Source: Anaerocolumna cellulosilytica | Lineage (GTDB): Bacteria > Bacillota > Clostridia > Lachnospirales > Lachnospiraceae | Reading direction: 5' to 3' | DNA length: 64,000 nucleotides | Assembly: GCF_014218335.1 (NCBI RefSeq) | Contig: NZ_AP023367.1 | Coordinates: 1,737,501-1,801,500, forward strand | Part shown: in pieces, positions 36,110 through 45,425 of the stretch | How positions within the stretch are numbered: position 1 is the first letter of the stretch | How the letters are laid out: each line of letters begins with the position of its first letter | Made by a program: the position numbers and the translations under genes | Notes under the pieces: generated by a model | The model's input: the letters and a program-made list of their open reading frames with translations, nothing else | Databases searched by the model: none | What the model was told of the DNA's origin: nothing

Positions 36110-38344
36110 ATGAGACATATTAACAGAATCTATAGGAACAATTCGGTAGTTCGCTTTTTGGTATCTTATGTATTGGTGCTGATTATACCATTAGCCACCT
36201 TATTATATGGGTTTAAAAGTGCATTTCAGGTTGTAGAAAACAATATCAATGAGTCTAGTATTTTTGTGCTGAGAAACGGAATTGCTAAAATTGATGAAGA
36301 GGTAAAAGCGCTTCAGGGAATAAGCCTTCAGATGTCCCAAAGTACAAATCTAAAAGATTTCGGCGGGAAGACAGTGGTTAACAGTGCTTACTCAAAGCAG
36401 GCACTGGGGGTAATGGAGGAATATAATAATTCCTTAAGATATCAGGGTATTAAGCTAATAAAAAATAATTATATTTACTTTAATACCAGAGACATTGTAA
36501 TCTTTGAGAACTCTCTTTACCGTGTTGATATCTTTGAAAGGTACATAAAACTTTGGAATATGGAGTTTGATGAGTGGCGTAGGATGTGTGCCAATGAAAA
36601 TAGCAGGAAACCAAGATTCTTTGTTACTAAAGAAGGAGGCTTAAACTACATCGTTCCTTTTGCCAAAGAACTAAGGGGCGATAATCTTGGAGCCTTAGTT
36701 TATGAAATCAATAAATCGGCCATTCGAAAATACCTGAACTTCCTTGATGAATACAAGATATATTCCATGTTTATCTTAAATTCGGATAAACAGCTCATCT
36801 ATAAAGAAGATAAACTTGATTACTTAGAAAAACTTAGTGAGGATTGGTACAACGAAAGTGGTATTATGAATGTAGAGAATGAGAGCATTACCTACATTAG
36901 TGCAGATAATGGCTGGCAATACATACTGGTATTGCCTAAGCAAGTGGCACTCAAGCAGTTAAACAGTTTGGAAAGCTTTGTTATGGTGCTGATTGTTTCA
37001 GCCATAACGTTAGGGTTACTAATCTCAGTCTACCTATCTTTACAACAGGGAAGGCCTTTAAACACGCTGTTCTCGATGATAACCAGCAGCAACACCCAGA
37101 TAAGGCAGGAGATTAGTTTCCAGTCCATGGGAGAGGTAGTCACAGAGATTTTAAGGAACAACGAAACCCTGTTAGAAGAGCTGGAATATGATAAACCGTA
37201 TCTAAAGAAAGCCTTTTTTCACAATCTGATAAAAGCAGAGTTTGTCAATACGGCAGAATTAAATTATATGGCAAAAAAAGCAGGAATTGAATTGACCGGT
37301 GAAAACTATTGCGTTGTGTCCTTTAAACTTTTTGCCAATAATGATTTTTATGAGGTAGATGAACAGACCCTTGAAGAAGTACGTATTATTTCTCAATTGG
37401 TTATGAACTATCTAAATGAAAGATATAAAGAGCCGGCATGGTTTTATAAAAGAAACACTCTTGTAACTTTTGGAATATTTACAGTAAAAGAAGATACAAC
37501 CAATTTAAAAGAACTGTTACAGGAGACGTTTGAATGGCTTGTTGCAGAATATAATGTAGAGACAAACTGGGGTATTAGTAAGGTGTGTAAAAATCTGCTG
37601 GATATCTGGAAAAATTGTGAAGAAGCTGCAATTGCTATGCAGGCCTGCAGGGATAAGCGCCATATTATGGAATACAGCTTGGGACTGGAAAACACGGAGG
37701 AATTTTATTTTCCTTACATTATAGAGGAAAAGATGGTTACCGGCATGAAATCCGGAGATTGGGCAGCAGTAGAAGGAATGCTAAAAATTCTTGCCAAAGA
37801 GAACTTTGCCCATAGGCATCTGGATCGTTCCAGATTTATAAAATTTCATAGAAGAATGACAGAATTATTATCTTGGCAGGAGGAATCTCTTGGTTATAAT
37901 CAGGAAAAGATATACTGGCTTAACGAGGCAGTTATTAATTATGACGGCGAATACACGGAGTATTTTGAGAGGCTGACTAACATATGTCAGGAGATATGCA
38001 CCGTAGTTCAGCAGAACCGGTCGAAACATCGGAAACAGATTATTTCAGAAATTATGGAATATATCAAAGATAATTACAACGATTCTGGTTTGGGACTTAG
38101 TAAAGTAGGCGTAGAATTCGGTATGTCCGAGGGGTATCTATCTACTATATTTAAGGAAGGAGCTGGTATGAATTTTACCGACTTCTTAGAGCAGATTCGA
38201 ATTGATACTGCTTGTGAAATGTTAAAAAATCCCGAGAATACCGTGCATAAGGTGGCGGAGAGTGTAGGCTATAACAGCATACAATCTTTTAGAAGGGCCT
38301 TTAAGCGGACAATGGGACTTAGCCCTAAAGAGTATAGAGCATAG
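36110..38344 (+). CDS. Membrane-anchored AraC-family transcriptional regulator
   Basis: A 744-residue one-component sensor-regulator: membrane segment near residues 15-38 (FLVSYVLVLIIPLATLLYGF), a long extracytoplasmic sensor, a second membrane segment near 286-308 (VMVLIVSAITLGLLISVYL), a cytoplasmic linker, and a C-terminal AraC double helix-turn-helix (about 645-744, ending FKRTMGLSPKEYRA). This architecture combines the sensor layout of YesM kinases with direct DNA binding and typically controls the adjacent sugar importer. Here that is the permease, permease, binding-protein set at 38570-42008. Start follows AGGAG. Confidence 0.9.
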   Translation: MRHINRIYRNNSVVRFLVSYVLVLIIPLATLLYGFKSAFQVVENNINESSIFVLRNGIAKIDEEVKALQGISLQMSQSTNLKDFGGKTVVNSAYSKQALGVMEEYNNSLRYQGIKLIKNNYIYFNTRDIVIFENSLYRVDIFERYIKLWNMEFDEWRRMCANENSRKPRFFVTKEGGLNYIVPFAKELRGDNLGALVYEINKSAIRKYLNFLDEYKIYSMFILNSDKQLIYKEDKLDYLEKLSEDWYNESGIMNVENESITYISADNGWQYILVLPKQVALKQLNSLESFVMVLIVSAITLGLLISVYLSLQQGRPLNTLFSMITSSNTQIRQEISFQSMGEVVTEILRNNETLLEELEYDKPYLKKAFFHNLIKAEFVNTAELNYMAKKAGIELTGENYCVVSFKLFANNDFYEVDEQTLEEVRIISQLVMNYLNERYKEPAWFYKRNTLVTFGIFTVKEDTTNLKELLQETFEWLVAEYNVETNWGISKVCKNLLDIWKNCEEAAIAMQACRDKRHIMEYSLGLENTEEFYFPYIIEEKMVTGMKSGDWAAVEGMLKILAKENFAHRHLDRSRFIKFHRRMTELLSWQEESLGYNQEKIYWLNEAVINYDGEYTEYFERLTNICQEICTVVQQNRSKHRKQIISEIMEYIKDNYNDSGLGLSKVGVEFGMSEGYLSTIFKEGAGMNFTDFLEQIRIDTACEMLKNPENTVHKVAESVGYNSIQSFRRAFKRTMGLSPKEYRA

Positions 38345-38421
38345 AAAACACCTACTAAGACCTCTAAGTTTCATCGGAAAAGCCCAAAAAGCACAGGCTT
38401 CCTCATTGGAGGTTATATAAG

Positions 38422-38459
38422 ACGGAACCATTTTTCATCGTATAAATGGTTCCGTTTTT
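38422..38459 (+). terminator. Terminator after the membrane AraC regulator
   Basis: ACGGAACCATTT (38422-38433) pairs perfectly with AAATGGTTCCGT (38444-38455) and runs into a T-tract. Confidence 0.85.
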
Positions 38460-38569
38460 CTGCCCGGAACTTATTTTCAGACGAAAGCATTGTGTCTTAT
38501 AAAATGTTCTTCCCTCTGGTACAGTATCTTTAACGGGGTTCCGGTCCCTGATAAAGAAGGAGGAAGAGC

Positions 38570-39505
38570 ATGGCTAATAAGCGCAAAGAAAAAAGCAAGG
38601 ACAAAAATACGGTACCACTGCGGGTTCGAATTTATCACTACCGATGGTTCTATTTTATGTTTCTGCCGGTTTTTATAAGTATACTGATATTCAGTTACTT
38701 ACCGATGTTTGGTATCGTATATTCCTTTACGGAATACACACCTTTTACAAAAGTACCAAAATTCATAGGACTTGAAAATTTCAAGGTATTATTTGAAGGC
38801 AAGATGTTTTGGAGAGCATTCTTTAATACCCTACAGATTAGTTCAGTCAATTTAATTTTAAGTATAGTCTGTAGCGTTGGACTTGCCCTGTTAGTAGACG
38901 AAGTTTCACAGGTACATTTTCGAAAGATTACTCAGACTATCATATATATACCCCATTTTATTTCCTGGGTAGTAGTAGCTGCAATCTTTACTATGGTATT
39001 ATCGCCGAAAAATGGTATTGTTAATGCAGGTATTGAACTTTTTGGAGGAGAACCTATTTACTTTTTAACAAGTGATAAATGGTGGAGACCTATATTTTTC
39101 ATTATTAACCGCTGGAAAGAGACCGGATGGGGAACTATTATATTTATAGCAGCACTTGCAGGAGTGGACATGGAACAGTATGAAGCGGCAAGAATTGACG
39201 GGGCAGGCCATATACAAAGAATTATTTACATAACACTGCCTTCCATAGCCGGTACTATATTAGTTGTATTTGTATTAAATCTGGCTAAGATATTAAATCT
39301 CTTTGATTCCGTCTGGGTACTTCAGAATTCCATGACAACAGGCGTATCAGATGTAATCGGTACTTATGTCTACCGAATCGGTATTACCAGTGCGGACTAT
39401 GGATTATCAACGGCAGCCGGCCTCTTTAAGTCGGTAGTATCGGTGGTGCTGGTTACTATGGCAAATAAAGCCAGCAAAAAGATTAAAGGGGAGGGAATAC
39501 TTTAA
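38570..39505 (+). CDS. LplB-type sugar ABC transporter permease
   Basis: A 311-residue polytopic CUT1-family permease. The EAA loop reads EQYEAARIDGAGHIQRIIYITLP, where the ATPase docks. Predicted six membrane segments. It pairs with the next permease, overlapping it by one base. Start follows GAAGGAGG. No ATPase gene accompanies the set; in Firmicutes these LplB/YtcP systems commonly use the shared ATPase MsmX. Confidence 0.92.
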   Translation: MANKRKEKSKDKNTVPLRVRIYHYRWFYFMFLPVFISILIFSYLPMFGIVYSFTEYTPFTKVPKFIGLENFKVLFEGKMFWRAFFNTLQISSVNLILSIVCSVGLALLVDEVSQVHFRKITQTIIYIPHFISWVVVAAIFTMVLSPKNGIVNAGIELFGGEPIYFLTSDKWWRPIFFIINRWKETGWGTIIFIAALAGVDMEQYEAARIDGAGHIQRIIYITLPSIAGTILVVFVLNLAKILNLFDSVWVLQNSMTTGVSDVIGTYVYRIGITSADYGLSTAAGLFKSVVSVVLVTMANKASKKIKGEGIL

Positions 39506-40371
39506 TGGAAAAGGCAGAAAAGATATCATTTAAATCTGGGCATCGGGCAAGGGCAGTATTCCTTATATTTAACTATATATTTTTATCAGTCTTAATGTTA
39601 GTAATGCTGATTCCTCTTTTAAAGGTATTCGTAGACTCGATAGACCCTACAACCTATGGTATCCGCTTAATACCAAAGGTAATTGACCTTTCAGCTTATA
39701 AGCAGATTATCAGCTCTACAAATCTTTACCGGCCTCTGCTCGTATCTGTCTTTACAACAGTAAGTGGTACGGCAGTCGGCTTATTGCTTACAACCTTGGC
39801 GGGCTACGTTATTATTCAGAAGAAAATGCCAGGACGAGGAATCATGGTAACCTTCATTTTTATCACCATGTTATTTAACGGCGGTTTAATTCCAACCTAT
39901 TTAACTATAAAAAATCTGGGGCTGATGAATAACTTTATTGCAATTATAATTCCCTGTAGTTTAAGTGCCTATAATATTATTTTGATGAAGAGCTTTTTTG
40001 AAACCATACCGTCTACCTTGTATGAGGCTGCCTCTTTGGACGGCTGTACACCAATGAAAACCTTTTTAAAGATTGTATTGCCTTTGTCAAAACCAGCTCT
40101 TGCTTCGATTGGATTGTTTATTGCAGTAGGCTTATGGAATGAATACATGCACTTTATACTTTATATCACAGATACAAGATGGCAGAACTTCCAGGTAAAG
40201 GTACGTGACCTGATATTAAATGATGGAATATCCGGTACCAGCATAACTGTGTCTCAGGATATGCTTAAAAACGCAGTAGTTGTTGTGGTGGTGTTTCCTT
40301 TCTTGATGATTTATCCCTTTATCCAGAAGTATTTTACCAAGGGGGTAACCATTGGTTCTGTAAAAGGCTGA
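39505..40371 (+). CDS. YtcP-type sugar ABC transporter permease
   Basis: A 288-residue second CUT1-family permease with EAA loop YEAASLDGCTPMKTFLKIVLP and the closing KYFTKGVTIGSVKG typical of YtcP/LplC proteins. It shares one base with the preceding stop, so translation is coupled. It completes the membrane channel for the binding protein encoded next. Confidence 0.92.
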   Translation: MEKAEKISFKSGHRARAVFLIFNYIFLSVLMLVMLIPLLKVFVDSIDPTTYGIRLIPKVIDLSAYKQIISSTNLYRPLLVSVFTTVSGTAVGLLLTTLAGYVIIQKKMPGRGIMVTFIFITMLFNGGLIPTYLTIKNLGLMNNFIAIIIPCSLSAYNIILMKSFFETIPSTLYEAASLDGCTPMKTFLKIVLPLSKPALASIGLFIAVGLWNEYMHFILYITDTRWQNFQVKVRDLILNDGISGTSITVSQDMLKNAVVVVVVFPFLMIYPFIQKYFTKGVTIGSVKG

Positions 40372-40499
40372 TGGAAAACAATAAATACATAAATTTGGTG
40401 AGATGCTTATCAGAAAATGATATATCTTATGATTCAAGATAATAACAATGATTTTACTATTTAAATCATTTTATTATAAAATATTAGGAGGATGGTACT

Positions 40500-42008
40500 A
40501 TGAAATTAAGCAAAAAAATCGCGGCAGGTGTTCTGGCCGGACTTATGGCAGCCACTTTACTGACCGGCTGCGGAAACAAAAACAATACGGTGGATACAAA
40601 AAACAACACTGCAACACAAGCTCCTGAAACAACAGGAAATGCTTCAGGGGGGAATGACAGTACAGCAACCGGTGATATCACCAAACCGGAAAGCATAGAC
40701 TGGATGGTACACTCCGGTATGAATGCGGAAAATGGTGTAGACCAATGGGCTGACGAGTATACAAGACTTACCGGTATTGATATGAACATTGAAGTGGTAT
40801 CTAATAACGAGTATGCTCAGATATTAGAATTAGCCTTTGCATCCGGTGATGTCCCGGATGTATTTGACTTAAATGGCAGTAATCTGGCAATATATGCGAA
40901 ACAGAGCGCAGTTGCGGATTTAACAGACTTAATTAAGAATTCTGAGTTTTATGACAGAGTGGACCCGGCTATTTGGGAATCAATCACAGTCGATGGAAAA
41001 ATTTATGGTGTCCCTTTTGAAATTCCAAGCGGCGCAGTATCTTATGTACGTAAGGACTGGCTTGACAGACTTGGTATGGAAATTCCTAAAACTTATGAGG
41101 AATTTACAACCATGCTGACCAGATTTAAAAATGAAATACCGGAATGCAAAGTGCCTTTAACCGCACCTGGTTTAAAGGCTTCCATGAACCTGCCTGAATT
41201 CTTCCAGGGAGCAAATCCTAACTTTAGCAAGGTAGATGGTAAATGGGTAGATGGTATGAGCCAGGATAATATGATTTCTGCTTTACAGAGATTACAGGAT
41301 TCCTATAAAGCTGGATTAATAGATTTAGAAGTGGTTACCAATACTACCAGCAGCTGCCGTGACCAGTGGTATTCCGGTAGTGTAGGTGTATTCAATTACT
41401 GGGGCGGTATCTGGGGTCAGACTTTAACAGAACGTTTAAAAGTAAATGTACCGGATGCAGAAGTGGTTGCAATTCCTCCAATCGAAGGAGCTGTATATGA
41501 ATTTGCTCTTCCTTCCGTAATCTGTATTAATGGTAATTTGTCCGCGGAAAAGGTCGCACAGCTTTTTAAATATTTTGTAGAATACAGCCATGACGGCGGT
41601 GAAGGACAGGTATTATTCCAAAGCGGCGTTGAGGGACTTCATTGGGAACAGGATGGTAACAATATTAAAGCACTTCCAACCTTGTCAAACCCTGACGAAG
41701 TATTCCAGAAAGCCTGGATTACACCTTGGCTGCCAATTACTCCTCTTTTGATTACGGATAAAAACTCTGTACTTGACCAGACCGTAATAGATTCTCTGGA
41801 GGTAATTAATACTTATGGAAAACAGACACCTGTTTATCCGGTATCCGCTACCTTAACAAAGATACAATCAGATCTTACACTAATCAAAGAAGAAGTGATT
41901 GCAAAAGTTGTTATGGGTGATATGACAGTAGAAGACGGTATTGCTAAATACAAAGAAGAAGCAGATATGTTAGGCGTTAGCAAGGTTATTGAAGAAATGA
42001 ATCAATAA
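40500..42008 (+). CDS. Sugar ABC transporter substrate-binding lipoprotein (LplA type)
   Basis: A 502-residue extracellular solute-binding protein, family 1. The signal peptide ends with lipobox LLTGCG, followed by a Thr/Asn-rich tether. The large two-lobe domain contains YGVPFEIPSGAVSYVRKDWLD, the usual hinge region of LplA-like oligosaccharide-binding proteins. It delivers oligosaccharides to the two upstream permeases. Start after AGGAGG; closed by the terminator at 42053-42090. The ligand is probably a plant cell-wall oligosaccharide given GH43/GH95 upstream. Confidence 0.92.
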   Translation: MKLSKKIAAGVLAGLMAATLLTGCGNKNNTVDTKNNTATQAPETTGNASGGNDSTATGDITKPESIDWMVHSGMNAENGVDQWADEYTRLTGIDMNIEVVSNNEYAQILELAFASGDVPDVFDLNGSNLAIYAKQSAVADLTDLIKNSEFYDRVDPAIWESITVDGKIYGVPFEIPSGAVSYVRKDWLDRLGMEIPKTYEEFTTMLTRFKNEIPECKVPLTAPGLKASMNLPEFFQGANPNFSKVDGKWVDGMSQDNMISALQRLQDSYKAGLIDLEVVTNTTSSCRDQWYSGSVGVFNYWGGIWGQTLTERLKVNVPDAEVVAIPPIEGAVYEFALPSVICINGNLSAEKVAQLFKYFVEYSHDGGEGQVLFQSGVEGLHWEQDGNNIKALPTLSNPDEVFQKAWITPWLPITPLLITDKNSVLDQTVIDSLEVINTYGKQTPVYPVSATLTKIQSDLTLIKEEVIAKVVMGDMTVEDGIAKYKEEADMLGVSKVIEEMNQ

Positions 42009-42052
42009 TTGGAATGGTAGAATTTAGTAATAAGAAAACAACAAACAATGAA

Positions 42053-42090
42053 AGCAGGCATCTGGAGAAACCGGATGCCTGCTTCTTCTA
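42053..42090 (+). terminator. Terminator after the binding-protein gene
   Basis: AAGCAGGCATC (42053-42063) pairs with GATGCCTGCTT (42075-42085), followed by a T-rich tail. Confidence 0.85.
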
Positions 42091-42195
42091 TTTATATGTA
42101 AAGCTGTTTGAAATAGTACTTTCAGGCCAGAATAATAATTGGTAAAATATAGAATATAATAAATAGCGTAATTAAAATATAGTAGGAGGTAGTGT

Positions 42196-43173
42196 ATGTT
42201 TTCATTTCAGTATGGGGAAGGGGCGTCTGTCCTAAGTGTATGGGGTGTTTGGTTTGTAATAGTAGCAGCATTGTTCGGCCTAAATGAATTACTCCGAAGA
42301 TATAAGTATATTGGCTTTTTTAGTTTTTTTATCTTACCAGTAATAGTATCTGTCTTGTGGTTTACAGTATTAAAGGATACGACTTATACGGATTGGTTCC
42401 ATTTGGCAAAGGTATACTCTGCAACAGCCGGATGTATTGGATTTTGGTGTATCCGGCATGTCAGGTACAAGAATAAGTTAACTGGTAAAGTACATAGATT
42501 GTCAGATAAAAAATGGGTCTTATTATTTCCGCCCCTTATCCTGGCAATTAATATACTTGAGGCGGTAGTAAGGGATTTTCAGGTAGGTGTAATGTATTAC
42601 GGAGGCGGTAATCTAGTTGATTCTAAGATGTATGTACTTGGAGGTTCTTGGAACTTTATAAATGGCATTGCGGGTATTTTAAATATCATAACGATTACCG
42701 GATGGTCCGGTATCTGTATAAAAAAGGGAACTGCTAAGGATAAAAGCAGAGATATGTTGTGGCCGGATATGCTCTGGTTCTGGATTTTTGCCTATGACTT
42801 ATGGAATTTTGCTTATACATATAACTGCCTTCCGGGTCATGCCTGGTACTGCGGTTTTGCTCTTTTACTTGCGCCTACTCTATGTGCATTTACCTCCGGA
42901 AAAGGGGCCTGGCTACAGCATCGTGCTCAGACACTGGCCTTGTGGTGTATGTTTGCCCAGACATTTCCTGCATTTCTTGATGAAGGCGCTTATGCAGTAA
43001 CTTCTACCTATAGTAAAGTTCCTTTGTTTGCTGCTAGTTTTTCTGCACTTCTTGTCAATATCGCTGTAACAGTCTTTTTCCTTTACAAGATAGTAAAAAC
43101 TAAGAGGAACCCATATACAGGAGAATTGTTTCAGGAACTTAAGGGTTACAAAGCAATTAAAAGACTTTTTTAG
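42196..43173 (+). CDS. Integral membrane protein resembling the DUF5692 family
   Basis: A 325-residue hydrophobic protein with about eight predicted membrane segments, starting MFSFQYGEGASVLSVWGVWF. Conserved-looking aromatic and charged motifs include DTTYTDWFHLAKVYSATAGC and WPDMLWFWIFAYDLWNFAYT. It resembles Firmicutes proteins annotated DUF5692, of unknown function. It stands alone between a terminator and the xylanase region, with its own AGGAGG site. Position among importer and hydrolase genes hints at a role in sugar handling or membrane sensing, but nothing in the sequence proves it. Confidence 0.6.
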   Translation: MFSFQYGEGASVLSVWGVWFVIVAALFGLNELLRRYKYIGFFSFFILPVIVSVLWFTVLKDTTYTDWFHLAKVYSATAGCIGFWCIRHVRYKNKLTGKVHRLSDKKWVLLFPPLILAINILEAVVRDFQVGVMYYGGGNLVDSKMYVLGGSWNFINGIAGILNIITITGWSGICIKKGTAKDKSRDMLWPDMLWFWIFAYDLWNFAYTYNCLPGHAWYCGFALLLAPTLCAFTSGKGAWLQHRAQTLALWCMFAQTFPAFLDEGAYAVTSTYSKVPLFAASFSALLVNIAVTVFFLYKIVKTKRNPYTGELFQELKGYKAIKRLF

Positions 43174-43424
43174 CAATGAGATTACAAGGCCTTTTACTTA
43201 TTCAAACATGTCTAAAAGTGGTTATTAAACTATTCTTTGATGAATTCATTAAAATAGTCAAAGAATATGTCAATTACAAAGTTCACAAAAGATAGTTGTA
43301 ATGAGATAAAAGGATGAAATATCCATATTTTGTAATAAAATAGAGACAAGCATTTAGAAGAAACTTAAGATAAAAGTATGGATAAAATAAAAATTATATA
43401 TCAATTTATTAAAATAATACTTCA
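43174..43424. other. AT-rich intergenic region with an inverted repeat
   Basis: Within this gap TATTCTTTGA (43231-43240) and TCAAAGAATA (43258-43267) form a perfect 10-bp inverted repeat with a 17-nt interval and no T-run. It could be an operator for the xylanase promoter or a transcript-end hairpin. The rest is AT-rich with no gene-like frame. Confidence 0.4.
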
Positions 43425-43453
43425 TTGTTAATAATACCTTCTGTCCGTATAAT
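43425..43453 (+). promoter_or_regulatory. Promoter of the GH10 xylanase gene
   Basis: TTGTTA (43425-43430) and TATAAT (43448-43453) with a 17-bp spacer. About 170 nt of leader separate the -10 box from the ATG at 43629. Confidence 0.7.
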
Positions 43454-43628
43454 GAAAGAATAAGGACGGAATTACTAAAAAATAGTTAAAAAAATTAAAA
43501 TATTTGTTTATTATGTAGAGAGTTTATAGGGGAGCCACAGGAATAAGTATTATAGATTCACTGTTATTGAAAACACAGCAGATATGCGGGGTTCTGCTTT
43601 GTTTAATAAATTTAATGGAGGGGTAAAT

Positions 43629-45194
43629 ATGTTACAAAAAAGAAAAAGCAAGTTTCGTAGGTTGTTGGGAGTTATACTTGCGCTAATCATGGTATTATCC
43701 ATAATTCCGGCATCAACTGCTAAAGCTGCTACAAAGACTTATAACTTTAATTCAATGGCATATCAGTCAGCATGGGGTGTTACCTATAACATCACCAATG
43801 GAGCCGCGACTTTTAATTTCTCTGGACAGTATAGGGAGATTAAGTTTAAGCTACCGGAAACGCTTGATATGTCCCAATGCACCAATGTTACCTTTAATGC
43901 TTCCAGCCCCAATGGACAGATAGCTTTTAAGCTTTATGATACTTCGGGCAATGAAGCAGCGGTAAGATACAACTTTAAATCCAATACAACTGACGTATCA
44001 TTTGCGCCTGGCAGCAGTGCGCTGGTAGATGTAATCGGCATCATGGCACAGGATACAGGCAATTATTCAGCAACGGTAAGCAGAGTGAGCTTTACCATGA
44101 ATGATAGTTCCACAACGTCAGCCACACTTCTTAATACCTACGGTAAAGCTCTTAATTATTCCGGTGCAGCGGTAAATTTATATCAGCTTAATAATAATAC
44201 AACTCTTAACGTAATAAAATCCCAATATAACAGCATAACAATGGAGAATGAGATGAAGCCGGACGCCGTATTAGGAGGTTCTTCTCCTACTATGATTTCG
44301 GTGGCTCAGGCAAGGTCAAATGGTTATTTTATACCATCTAATTATACAGAAAGTACTGTGCCCAGATTTAATTTCAATACGATTGATTCTGTTCTAAAGA
44401 TTTGTTATGAGAACGGGTTGAAACTTCGTGCCCATACATTGATATGGCATGCCCAGACTCCGGAATGGTTTTTTAAGACAAGCTACAGTTCCAGTGGTTC
44501 TTATGTAAGCCAGGCAGTAATGGATGCCAGAATGGAAATGTTTATAAAGACTTATATGAACCATATCTATCTTAGCAATTACGGAAGTGTTGTATATGCC
44601 TGGGATGTTGTTAATGAATACTTACATGCAAACCCTTCTGGCTGGTCACGTATTTACGGAGCCAACTTAGGGACGACTCCTTCCTATGTAAAGAAGGCCT
44701 TTCAATACGCCTATGAAACCTTAGACTACTTTGGTTTAACTGAATCGGTAGGTCTGTTTTATAATGATTACAATTGCTATATGGTTGTAGATCAGATTAT
44801 AGCCCTTGTGAATTTTATTAATTCCGGTACTAAGTATTGTGATGGCGTAGGAATGCAGTCACATCTAAGTACTTCCTATCCAACAGTATCTTATTATAAG
44901 ACAGCTATGCAGAGATTTTTAAATGCTGGCTTTGAAGTGCAAGTCACAGAGTTGGATGTACAAAATACTTCAGATTCCGCACAGGCATCTTATGTGTATG
45001 ATTTAATGTCGGCAATTCTGTCATTAAAGAAGGCAGGCGGTAAGATTACAGGTATCACCTGGTGGGGGTTATATGATGGTGTTTCCTGGCGCTCGTCCTC
45101 AAATCCTTTGTTATTTAGTAATTTGACAGCACCAAAGGCATCCTATAACAGTGCCATTAAGGCTTATAGGGATGCTGGATATACGGTCCAATAA
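43629..45194 (+). CDS. Secreted GH10 endo-1,4-beta-xylanase
   Basis: A 521-residue secreted enzyme. Signal peptide of about 33 residues (positively charged start, hydrophobic core, AKA cleavage site). An N-terminal beta-sandwich resembling a xylan-binding module (CBM22/CBM4-like, about 36-160) is followed by the GH10 barrel (about 165-521) with acid/base Glu330 in AWDVVNEYLHAN and nucleophile Glu441 in VQVTELDVQ. It cuts internal bonds of xylan outside the cell. The start at 43629 follows GGAGGGG; an upstream start at 43584 has no site. First gene of the extracellular xylan-degrading part, followed by the GH43-CBM enzyme. Confidence 0.95.
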   Translation: MLQKRKSKFRRLLGVILALIMVLSIIPASTAKAATKTYNFNSMAYQSAWGVTYNITNGAATFNFSGQYREIKFKLPETLDMSQCTNVTFNASSPNGQIAFKLYDTSGNEAAVRYNFKSNTTDVSFAPGSSALVDVIGIMAQDTGNYSATVSRVSFTMNDSSTTSATLLNTYGKALNYSGAAVNLYQLNNNTTLNVIKSQYNSITMENEMKPDAVLGGSSPTMISVAQARSNGYFIPSNYTESTVPRFNFNTIDSVLKICYENGLKLRAHTLIWHAQTPEWFFKTSYSSSGSYVSQAVMDARMEMFIKTYMNHIYLSNYGSVVYAWDVVNEYLHANPSGWSRIYGANLGTTPSYVKKAFQYAYETLDYFGLTESVGLFYNDYNCYMVVDQIIALVNFINSGTKYCDGVGMQSHLSTSYPTVSYYKTAMQRFLNAGFEVQVTELDVQNTSDSAQASYVYDLMSAILSLKKAGGKITGITWWGLYDGVSWRSSSNPLLFSNLTAPKASYNSAIKAYRDAGYTVQ

Positions 45195-45425
45195 GACATC
45201 TGATATATAAAGGAACTAAATAATTACGATACGATAAAATGCTGTTTTAGCAAGGTCTAAGCTACCCGCAACAGCAGAAAGAACGGGGATAGTCTACTCA
45301 ATAATTGTAATTGTATGCAGTATTATTTCTAATTATAGAAAGGGGATTACATTTTTAAAAGATCCATGAAGTTTACGAAGTATGCTTGCATAAGATTAGA
45401 AGAAGGTAAAAAAAGGGGTGTAGCA

